Of a stretch of 64,000 nucleotides of DNA, positions 21,060-30,670 are shown one piece after another. The first letter of the stretch is position 1; each line of letters begins with the position of its first letter. The stretch is taken from contig CAJNYU010002345.1 in assembly GCA_905331475.1 (NCBI GenBank), positions 86,416 through 150,415 of the forward strand, given 5' to 3'. The notes under the pieces were generated by a model. That model saw only the letters and a program-made list of their open reading frames with translations, did not search any database and was not told the origin of the DNA. Position numbers and translations under genes: made by a program. The stretch comes from Rotaria socialis (taxonomy: Eukaryota > Rotifera > Eurotatoria > Philodinida > Philodinidae).

Positions 21060-22370
21060 AAAATTTGAATGAAGCAGATGATTGAAATTTAAAATACACT
21101 CATAGCAGCTATTGTCGAATCTATCACTACGAGAACTCCTCTATCAAGGCTTATGAGCGTGTTCTTATAGAACGATTTCGATTGAACATTTAAATATATC
21201 TATAATTTATTATGTAGTTGTAGCTGTGAATGAATAGACTAGTGGCTAATATGTTTTTATTAAATTATTTTAATCATTTCGAATCATGAATACGAAAAGT
21301 CCTTTCAACATTGTGTTTTTTGGAACGATATCTGTGAGCGCACTGAATGTCCCATGAAAGATGGAATAAAAGATATCAGCAGTTAGATCTCGATACGTTT
21401 ACAATGCGTTGGAACGAGTTATTTGTGATTGTCTGGTCTTGATATCATCATGACAGAAATTGACCTGATATGATGTGTACGTATAGTTCCGAAGAAGAAG
21501 AAACGAAAAATTGGTCTTGACTTCTCTATTTTCATTTCTTAGTGGAAATGATTTCGTTATTTATGTATAAGAATTTAAAACGAAAATTTTCTACTGAGCA
21601 ACTGTTCGAAATTTCAAATACTACTTAAGTAACCATTAACAAATGCATCACTGTGAAAACTCCATGTATGTCTAGCGACATGTTTTGCAAGAATGATTTC
21701 GGTTGAACATTTAATTATCTCAATGATTCAATATATATTATCAGCTGTGAGCGAATACACTAGTGGTTAGCATTTGTTGATGACGTCATTTTAATTATCT
21801 CGAAACTCTCTAACGATAAAACCTTACAAAATCATCATTTTCGAATGATATTTTTAGGCGAACGAATTTAGTATTGAAATTTGGAAAAAAAAGATGTAAA
21901 AAGTTCGATCTTGATACTTTCATAGCTAGTTTGAATGGATTTTCTATCATTTACGGTTCTCTAGATCATTGCGTCCCTTCATGAGAATTTTTTATGCGTA
22001 ATCAAGTTACAAATATTGACATGATGAAATTCATCACTGAGAAAACTCTATTCTTACTTAGTGATAGATTCTTAAAGATCGAATTTGATTGATCGATTAA
22101 TTATCTCCATGGTTCATTATCTTAGATCAGCTGTAAATGTATAGACTATAGTGACTAACATATGTTTATGACGTCACTTTAACTATCTCGCAACACATTT
22201 CTTTCACTTTTGTCATTTTGGAATCACATTTGTGAGTGAACGGAATATCAGATTGAAGAATAGAAAATATATGTCAGAAGTTCGATCTCGATACTTTCAT
22301 CTCTCGTTTCAATGAGTTTTCTATGATTTTCGGTACTCGAGGTCATCGGGTCACAAAATGATGAAAAAGA
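21060..22370. repeat. Three diverged direct repeats of a roughly 330-bp unit
   Basis: Shared anchors recur in order: GTTGAACATTTAA(T/A)TAT at about 21181, 21701 and 22091; ATGACGTCA(T/C)TTTAA at about 21252 (degenerate), 21779 and 22169; and GATCTCGATAC-TTTC at about 21385, 21905 and 22282. Spacing is about 520 and then 385 bp. The units contain no open frame. They may be old copies of a non-coding mobile element or a dying tandem duplication. Confidence 0.7.
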
Positions 22371-22720
22371 TGCGTACGTCGAGAAAGCAAAAGAAAACTC
22401 GCCACGGACTACATGAATGCTGTGATTTGCATCGCATTAAAAAAATCAATTTAAGTCATCATTATTCCTATCGTATATTTCGGAAGAATCCCTCCATTGA
22501 TTAGGTCTACTGTTTTTTGTTCTAAGAACATTTTTCACTGGGATTTGTATATGCTAAGAGCATAAATCATGCATAATGTTTGATGTTTTTTTCAGAAACA
22601 TTAAATTTATCGTTACGCAACATTCTTTTCTCAAGAGAATGCTTTATTGTTATTTCTTTCACTTAAAATGTAATCCTCGTTAGGATGTTACAAACTGTAT
22701 TCAACGATAATTCTATATAG
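22371..22720. other. No gene seen; 3' side of the ADP-ribosyltransferase gene
   Basis: AT-rich. It might hold a terminal exon of the ADP-ribosyltransferase gene, because that gene's large exon seems to end at a splice donor rather than a stop, but no exon could be picked with confidence. Confidence 0.35.
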
Positions 22721-23683
22721 TTATTCACCTGATAATATCTTTTCTTTTATCAGAGTTTTCCTAGCACTCTTCAGTTGATAAGGATGAATAGATAAACATG
22801 TGATAATTAGAATTGTAAAATCATTCATACTTTTTGTTTTCGATGAGATTTTACTGGAAGCACTTGGGACAGGTTTCATTGTGGTTGATGATGATGATGA
22901 AGATGCACTTGACTGATGAGCGATTGGAGTTGACTTCGGTTCGTTTAATTTCACAAACGGCGGTTTAACAAATGTGATTGGTGGCGTGATTTCTTTTAAT
23001 TGAATAATATAGAGTCCTGGTGCAGGGCTTAATTGACTCATGACTTCAAAATAAGAACCAGGCATGAGAATTATTTCTTTTTCAGTATTTTTGAAATACG
23101 AATGTTTTGCCACCGATTTTCCATTGATGCATTCAATTGAAAAGAGTGTTCGTTGTCCGTGTTTGCCCAAAAATTCATCAGCTTCAAGCACTTCAACATG
23201 AGTAGTACATGAACTCACTCCCCACCAAGCGAATTTCGTACCAGTTTTATATTTTGAGCTTAAATCCACACCTTTTATTCCACGCCATACTGTTCCACTT
23301 TGTGAGGGTAATTTGTGCAATGCCGTAAGAAATAATTTGAGAAGCGAAAACCATGGCAGCAATTCTCCACGATTTTCAGCACGTAATGATTCATTAAGCA
23401 GCAAATATAAACTGGAGTCACCATCAAATTGCATTGTATATAGGTGTATGGAAGCTGATTCATCTTGAGTTAATTCTTCAGCTGGATTTTGACAATTATT
23501 TAATGCAACAAAAATGTGGTCTTCGATTTTATCAAAAAATCCAGCAACGGGTTCAACAGCTTTTGAGAGTGAAACAAGCGGCCTATCTTGATACCCTCCT
23601 ATCGGCGCCAACATGTGATCAACAGGCTCATCGCTAAGATCTGTAAAACGAGATCTAACACCAGATTGCTTTGCCTCGACCAT
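22721..23683 (-). CDS. Arginine-type mono-ADP-ribosyltransferase (ART, R-S-ExE)
   Basis: Transfers ADP-ribose from NAD to arginine in known relatives. The domain spans about residues 70-240. The three signature sites are present: VWRGIKG (Arg about 134), WWGVSSCTTH (Ser about 157) and EKEIILMPGS with the catalytic ExE at about 201-203, followed by YFEV. The helical region before it (SLYLLLNESL, LLPWFSLLKLFLTALH) matches the family. A Ser-rich tail follows the domain. There is no signal peptide, unlike vertebrate ecto-ARTs, so the enzyme is probably intracellular. An AAAAAGTATGA donor lies near residue 283, so the frame after SSKTK may be intron and a last exon may lie further left. Alternative: the unspliced frame ending at 22721 is used. 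Confidence 0.88.
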   Translation of the reverse strand: MVEAKQSGVRSRFTDLSDEPVDHMLAPIGGYQDRPLVSLSKAVEPVAGFFDKIEDHIFVALNNCQNPAEELTQDESASIHLYTMQFDGDSSLYLLLNESLRAENRGELLPWFSLLKLFLTALHKLPSQSGTVWRGIKGVDLSSKYKTGTKFAWWGVSSCTTHVEVLEADEFLGKHGQRTLFSIECINGKSVAKHSYFKNTEKEIILMPGSYFEVMSQLSPAPGLYIIQLKEITPPITFVKPPFVKLNEPKSTPIAHQSSASSSSSSTTMKPVPSASSKISSKTKSMNDFTILIITCLSIHPYQLKSARKTLIKEKILSGE

Positions 23684-23777
23684 CTGATTACTAGTGTCTG
23701 ATATCTTTATTATATAATGTCAGAGGTCAATAGTGATTTGTTTTCTCTCGTTTGTTTTTTTTTCTCTCTCTTCTTCT

Positions 23778-23780
<3 letters not shown>

Positions 23781-23815
<35 letters not shown>
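23781..23815. repeat. (AT)n microsatellite
   Basis: An uninterrupted AT dinucleotide run of about 35 bp, upstream of the ADP-ribosyltransferase start and next to a CT-rich tract. Confidence 0.95.
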
Positions 23816-23816
<1 letters not shown>

Positions 23817-25224
23817 TAGTTTAAGTTATGTTTCGCTAGTCAAAAATCTAGAATAACAGAGAAATAAATGACTGTTGTTTTGTTTCCTGAGGGTGTGGTT
23901 GTGAGTGGTTGTAGCTTCACTTTTAAACGTATCCACAATCGCACAACCATACCCTTTGAAAAGAAAAGCTAGTTTCTGCAAAAGACCGGGATGTCCGCAA
24001 ATTTTACAGTTCATCCGCGGTGCGACTTGTCGATTTCTAGTGGATAAGGGCTTTGTATACATGGTCTCATGGAATCCGTAATTACATTATTTTTAATAAA
24101 ACAGAATACAAGTCAACAAGTAGATTATCAGCTAGATCTCGATGCTAACTATATAGCATTCAAAATAGTTTCTTTTGCATTTAGACTCACATGATTTACT
24201 TACCGGGAAAGAATAGACGAAACAAATGATGTATTATTATTGTAGGAGAGAATTTTGTACGACTGGCAATCTTTGCTTGTTTTGTTTCAATGACTCGTGT
24301 GTTTCATTTTGCAGCATAGCAACGTTGTACATTTCGTTGTTGTCTTATTAGCCTCCATTTTTTTCGTTTTTTTAAATTTTATTTAAGCGGGCACTTTTGT
24401 GAGAAGGACTGTACTTAGCAACAGTAAAACATTCATTGGAAGAGTGATAACCATGAAGAAAAGCAAACAAATCAGACGTCAAATTTGTGACCACACATTG
24501 GTAGTCACTTGTGAATGGCTCCAAGTGGATAGGATCGTTTAAAAATAAACAGTGATGGCTTATAATGAAGCGTTGTGCCATAATTGAATAAATAAACAAA
24601 ATTTATATGGCGATGAGCATAAGAAGAAGTAATACATCTAGCTGTTTTTTTCTTGTAACTTTTACTGAAAATTACAGACTATAGGTTTATTTGTTTAGGT
24701 AATTGTGATGAGAATAACCAATCTTTCAAGATGATATGTATAAAATCGGAATAATCTGTGCAAGTAACGCTCGTAGCTTAGACTCGCTTGGCTCTCGACT
24801 GTATGTCGTGCTCTTCCGATATAATTGACTGCTTTGCAAGCTTCAACAACATTACTCTCCAGTATTTGAAAAAGAATGGATATGATTTTAGACCCTGACA
24901 TAAAAATCGATGCTAGATTACTGCATCTTATACACATTTTCACGCTTCTTTCTGCCATGAATTCATCTGATAACACTGTGACTTAAGGACCAACAGGTCG
25001 CTAAAAGTGGTATAATGTATACAATATCATGCTAATACTAATCGTATAGCGCATACAACCAGGGCTACCAATAGCATAGGCAGAGGAATAGTAATTCCCC
25101 CACCTATCAAGAATGATACCGCTTAGAATGTTTCGATCAACCTGAAATTTTCAGATATGGGTGTGGGTGTTTGGGTGTAGATGCAGATATACCTAGATAG
25201 CAGCCAACAGCCCCTACCCACACC
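23816..25224. other. No gene supported; scattered unrecognised frames
   Basis: Minus-strand frames at 24062-23826 (contains PRMNCKICGHPGLLQ), 24599-24372 and 24976-24695 have protein-like composition but no recognised domain, splice context or mutual order. They could be decayed gene or transposon pieces. A telomere-like inverted motif occurs at 25159-25225. Confidence 0.35.
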
Positions 25225-25560
25225 CTCACGTTGTCTCTTTCATTTTTCACAAGCGATATGGCGGCAAGCTCAAAACAAAGGATTGGCAACCAAATATAAA
25301 GAACATGAGCGTTTTCGCTTAAAAGTAAAAAATTGATTGCTCTAGCTTTTGTTCCAGTAGATGAAGTTACAACTGCATTTGACTTAATTGCCGATCAATT
25401 CGACGATGACGCCGATGATTTAGTCGATTATTTCGAAAAAACTGGGATTGGTGAACCAAAAAGAGGCACTTGTACAATTCGTCACACGACAATTCGTTGC
25501 AATCAGTTCGCCGCATATATAGGAGAGGATACATTAATTGAATTAAGATATTTAGTGTAG
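25225..25560 (+). pseudogene. C-terminal relic of a MULE-type (FLYWCH-associated) transposase
   Basis: The plus strand reads CLFHFSQAIWRQAQNKGLA, then KYKEHERFRLKVKKLIALAF and VPVDEVTTAFDLIADQF, followed by LVDYFEKTGIGEP. The order (C)LFHFSQ..., Gly-Leu, K(E)xExFR, ALAFVPxxxV, DYFE.TxIG is that of animal MULE transposases linked to FLYWCH zinc fingers. The catalytic core and any zinc finger upstream are missing. After KRGTCTIRH the similarity is lost and the frame runs into a repeat arm, ending in RYLV and TAG. A truncated, inactive copy. Confidence 0.72.
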
Positions 25561-26380
25561 AATGTTACTTAATTAATCACTCTGGTAAACGTTTTTCTTC
25601 AGAGAATAATGTCTCTTTCTTGATAATACTTTTTTTTAACAATAGAGATCTGAATTTACAGGTTTTTTTAAATTAAATTAACTAGCATTTAAATGACAAA
25701 AATTCAATGGAATTGAATTAAAAATGAATTTAATTTTTTCTAGGATGAAAATGAAAATTATATAGAAATAATGTTTTTTATTCAATAATTCGTAATGATG
25801 TAAATTAGTTATCGTTATTTGGAAAAAATATGACTTAAGCAATAACACATAAGAAAATCTAGTATTTGAGTTACACATGTGTCGATAAAAATCAAAATTC
25901 TTCAACAAATCATACATGATTCCTGAAATTCAATCTTCTGTATTCCAGAAATAATCGACAACATTTATTTCTTAACACAATTTGTAGAAAATGTAAAAAA
26001 AATAATTTGAAATACTCTCAATAAAGTCTAAACCAACATTGATAATCTTTTCTTAAAATTCTTTTCAATTAAAATTTTAACAATTTTAACTTTAATTTTA
26101 AACTTTCAATTCTAATTCTTATGAGGGTTTAAACATTTATTCCTCCATCCAATAATTCTTTTAAATTTCAATCTTCATCAGAATTTATCCCCTTAAAGGA
26201 CTGGAATCCTATTTATCATCAGACTCTTCGTATTTTAAGAAATTTTTTCAGAAGTAGAGTATTGCTTTTTTTGCAGCGCGTCTTATATTCCTCATGTATA
26301 TCTATTAATTAAATAACATTCTACACTAAATATCTTAATTCAACTAATGTATCCTCTCCTATATATGCGCCGAATTAAAC
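25508..26380. repeat. Inverted repeat pair (arms of about 72 bp, about 730 bp apart)
   Basis: The sequence at 25510-25582 (GCATATATAGGAGAGGATAC ... TTTAGTGTAGAATGTTA) recurs in reverse complement at about 26308-26380 with a few substitutions. The left arm overlaps the last codons of the MULE-like frame. The spacer is AT-rich, with no gene. Confidence 0.8.
25583..26307. other. AT-rich spacer between the inverted arms
   Basis: About 725 bp with TTAAAATT-type low-complexity stretches (26040-26160) and no convincing frame. Confidence 0.5.
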
Positions 26381-26834
26381 GGTCACCTTCTAAACTTTCA
26401 AGCCCGAAAACTTTCCTGATGAAAAAAGGTCGAACCTAAAAAAAGACAACATATTTCTAATCAGTGATTTTTTTTCTGATAGATATTTGTTAATAGTTTG
26501 GTACAATCCTATGGGTACTAAAAATTAATTGACATGGAATATCTTCTCGAAAACAAAAATTTCCCTTTACAATCTGGCTTTAATCACATTTCAAATCAGA
26601 GTGACTGTAAAAGCCGCCGCACGGTCCGCTTTGATCTTGCCTAAGACGACTCATCAGATAATTAGAATTTTCACTGAAAACATGTCATAGTTAGTTGTTG
26701 CTTATTCTGAAAAATATCGAAATAATAACCGTTAGAACGATGCAGCTGTCAGACGAACATAGAGCCCTTCAACAGAGTGTCGAATCCACGATCTAGTTGG
26801 AATTGTAAATTTGATTTATAATTAATTAATAAAA

Positions 26835-27458
26835 CTATTTACACGGAATATCGTCGGTGAATAGATCATCATAATAAGCAATATCATCGTCAATTTCTTC
26901 TTCACTAGAATCCTAGGCATAAAAAGGAAAAAGAATAACGTCAGAGCTTTGTTTAGCAATGTAGATTGCTGATAATATCGTTGCTAAAATGTTCAAGTAT
27001 AACTCTTTATATTCTTGTGTAAGATAATAAAAAGAGTGTCAAATCAAACTGATTTTTACACAGAACGCTATGTTTCATATTGAAAATGAATTTGTGCTTC
27101 TCCATTAGACTAGTTCTCAGTTTATGAAGCCAAAAGAAAGAACTTAGCCAGACGGTAGAAAAGATCAGTAAGAATCACTGCTATTGAAAAGGTGAATGAA
27201 TGCAGAGTGATTCAAGGAATCGATATCCATAAATTGGATTGCTACAAAATAGTCTCCACGTTTTGAGTCGCAATGAACAAATTTCACAATTTTACTTTTC
27301 CCCTATGCATGGTACTCCAACAGAAAAATGTTTATGGAAAGTATTATATCATAAATAATGAAGGTATTAATGTATTTTTTATACTAATTCTAAATGTCTT
27401 CTTTTTCCCTGGAAAAAATACTTACATTATTGACTATTGCTTCGGATGTTTCTGTCAT
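26835..27458 (-). CDS. Possible two-exon acidic micropeptide
   Basis: Exon 1 (27458 to 27426) is ATG plus 10 codons (MTETSEAIVNN), ending at a GTAAGT donor in phase 0. Exon 2 (26912 to 26835) follows TGCCTAG and reads DSSEEEIDDDIAYYDDLF then TDDIPCK and a stop. Joined they give 36 residues in frame, with an intron of 513 bp, long for this genome. Other exons may lie between them. The family is unrecognised. Confidence 0.35.
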
Positions 27459-28223
27459 AGTTGGCTCTAGTTGAGACACTCTTTTTGTATTTATGAAAGA
27501 GAAAAATTTCTAAAAGAAGCGATGAATAGATGGCAGTTGCCGACTAACGAGTTTTTCATTACGAATGGCTGGGTTTTGTGTTTCTTTTTCCTATTACCTA
27601 GTACGCTTATTTTAAAACCATAATATACTAGAAAGACGCAGCGTAAAAAGCTCTATATTTGACATAAGACCGTTTATTTTATAGTTGCGCTGTTAGTAAT
27701 GTAATGTTCCCCTACAATTCTGAAGGAAAAGGGTGTCGTCTTTTTCAGCATAAGGGCAGTAGATTTGTCCAGTTAGCAGGAGATGTTTGATTCGTGTCCT
27801 ACCAAAGGGGTCATATCATCCGGTTGTTAGTCTAGCGCCTAACAAGCGCTTTTTGTTTTCAAAGTGGTTTTAACCGTGCGCAACAGATCCTTTTTTTTGC
27901 TATTTCTTCGATCATAGCATTGCGTGAACATCTATAGACAATGGCTGATTCTATACCAATTAACACATAGGGTGTGGGTTTATGCATGGTTATTGGTCTT
28001 CTCATCACACCCACACCCTAAAAACAGAATTTGATAACAGTTTATCCTCATCTCTCTGCCACAGTCACTTGCAACGTTTGGTCTGGTTTATCAATACAAA
28101 ATAAAATAGGAAAGTCAGAGTAAAATGAATCCATGACTAACATATATTTATTGCATCACTCTAGATATATTTAAAAATAAAATTGCTATTTTTTGCAATT
28201 TCTTCATGATTTAATTGCTGCCT
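27459..28223. other. No gene seen; contains a telomere-like palindrome
   Basis: AT-rich DNA with a perfect 12-bp inverted repeat, TAGGGTGTGGGT at 27968-27979 and ACCCACACCCTA at 28009-28020, around a 29-bp loop. Confidence 0.5.
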
Positions 28224-30330
28224 TCAAATAGCACAACCACTAGCAAGCATAGGAGAAAGATCGAAGACAGAAACGTCTTGCTGCTGCTGCTGCTGTTGTT
28301 GTTGTTGTTGTTCATCATCATTTGTTTCATTTAAAGCTAGTTCAATAATTCGATTTTCATCATCGTGATCTGTTGCACTACTTGTATGTGATGATTGACT
28401 CGACTGTGAACTAACCTTGTTGATAGAGGAACATTTGAATACAATCCTGTGATAACTTTAGTTGATCTTACTTGTCGAATGATATCTTTAACATCGAAAC
28501 TTTCTTCAGGTAGATTTGATGAAGAAATATCTGATAGTGTATCTTCATTTTGAGGTCTAGATTGATTTAGATTTGAATATTTATGAATGTTTCGATATGG
28601 CGTAGATTGAAAAGTTGTTACAGGATGATCTTGAACATTTTCGTCTGTTTCACTACAATCTGAAGTATTATTGGATGACAAAAAGAACATTGGACGGATA
28701 TATTTTAGTGGTTCTTCAAGCTAAATAGAAAAAAAAACAATAAGAGAATTAAATTTACATTAATAAAACCTGACGCTGGTTCAGTGTATAAAAGTCAAAA
28801 AGATCTAAATCTTATTGAATAGTTATTTAAGAAAAGATGAATGATTTGAAATCTTGAAATTTCAATACGAACCTGTGTTTGACATGTTGAATTGGATCGT
28901 GGCTAAAATATAAAAATTTCAATTTCAATAAAAACCTATGTTTTAAATCAGCCAGTTAAGTTTGTTCTATACTTTTGTGCATCTCATCCAAGGATGTTTA
29001 GCTGCGTGAAGCATCATGATGTTTAAAAAATGTTGAATACGTTCTTTTGTTGTTACTAATCGATGCCGTGCACGATTATTCAAATTTTCATTGATTCGAC
29101 TCATTTCAACCTATTCAAACATAATAAGAAACAAAAAAAATGAATAGGAATGTTTATAATCGAAAAAACTAGTTTAATAATATATACTTTTCGATTAACA
29201 CACCGTAATATTGAGCGAAAGTGACCGTGAACACGTAAAGATGAAAATAGTATACGTCGGCATCGTTTTAATTGATATCGAATAAGATAAAGGAATTGAC
29301 GATAATTGCCAAACATACGACGACCAAGTACAAGTAATTTTTCCGAAAATGACTAAAATATATTTTATATCTAAGATTTCGAAGAATTCTATCGAAGCAC
29401 GGAAAAAATAATAGTCATCGTAATACAGTTGAGATTTAAAAATAGATTTCCCTTCTATTCTTCAAGATAGTTGAACAATTCAGTGACTTGAAACAGATAA
29501 AAAGAGCTTTCTTACGTCCACTTCATCTAATGATCTACCATCTTCCATATTCAATTTTTTCCAAAGCGCTCGGCTTCTGCCAATATGATCATTCAATTCA
29601 TTTCTAATATATTTCGAATACAGTTCAATAATCACTAAAAGACTGGTTAAACATTGAGAAAATCGTTGAATAAAATAAAATTTGTTTTCTTCAGGAATAT
29701 GTTCCATATTAGTTGTAGTAGTAGTAGTAGTTGTAGATGATTCGGAATGTTTATGTATAAATGATAAGAATAATAAATCACCGCAACATTTAAAAACTTC
29801 ATTGGATGTATGATCCACAATTGGACAAAAATATCGAATCGTATCAATATATGAACATAGATAATGATCCAACTTATTTACTACAATAAATAATATGATT
29901 AATATCTTTGTTTTTCTCAGTTAGTAAGAGTCTTTCTCAAAACAAAATTTATTTATCAAGAGAAGACTTTTGTAAATAAAGAGACAACTGATGGAAAGAC
30001 TATCAAAAAACAATTTACCATATGTATAAAATGAACTAAATAATGGTTGAATAATATTTTCGTGTAATACTGATATGGTTTTCTCAATTATTGATAAAAT
30101 AAAACGAATTGGAAGTAGAAATTTGTTTTTTTCTTCGATATATCGATTTTGAATGTACATCCATGTTGTTGAAATAAGTTTCAATTGAAAAAGTTGTTTT
30201 CTAAATTCAGGTAACATGCTAAAAAGAATATTTACCTAGTAAAAAAAGATTTCACATATATATTTAGCTATCAAAGTTTACTTCCCTCATATTCGTCAGT
30301 CATATCCACCAATAAAAATCGATTTGTCAT
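28224..30330 (-). CDS. Unrecognised multi-exon protein with polyQ tail (weakly perilipin-like)
   Basis: Exons begin with MTNRFLLVDMTDEYEG (30330), then one starting MLPEFRKQLFQLKLIS (30220), then KLDHYLCSYIDTIRYFCP and SNEVFKCCGDLLFLSFIHKH with a poly-Thr run, then LGRRMFGNYRQFLYLI with a basic RCRRILFSS stretch, then MSRINENLNNRARHRLV with HAAKHPWMRC, then a Ser-rich exon and a tail (DHDDENRIIELALNE, poly-Gln, DVSVFDLSPMLASGCAI). The helical run around LPIRFILSIIEKTISVLHE and CSYIDTIRYFCPIVDHTSNE resembles the rhythm of the PAT domain of lipid-droplet perilipins, but this is pattern-level only. The CAG/CAA run is at about 28281-28312. Confidence 0.7.
28281..28312. repeat. CAG/CAA trinucleotide repeat encoding polyglutamine
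   Basis: Ten consecutive Gln codons on the minus strand, with a pure CTG half and a GTT half on the plus strand. The mixture of CAG and CAA codons should slow expansion. Confidence 0.9.
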
Positions 30331-30670
30331 CCTCTATGAAACATTTTGAATCAAAATTTCAATTAATTTCATAAAGAAATATAAAATAATGATAAAAATG
30401 AATATTCAAAATCAAATATTAGAAGTTGAAGTGTAAGAAATGAAAATAATGATCGATCCAATCGAACATTTCCAAGTCTTCAACTTTTCTCTTTTTTTTC
30501 GTTGGGCAGATTCGTCAAGCCAGCTGCTGCAATTCTATTGATAGAAAAGTTACACGCGAAGAAAAAGACTATTTTCCTTCATTATTAAGGGATTATACTT
30601 TCAGTTGTTATACAAATTTATTATAATTTTATAGATCAGGCTTCATTGATTGTCCCTTCATCGAGTAAAA

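Noticed and set aside
24760..24830. Possible tRNA-like or structured RNA (GTAGCTTAGACTCGCTTGG)
   Set aside because: No B-box GGTTCRAAYCC motif, acceptor stem or CCA-adjacent pairing could be made.
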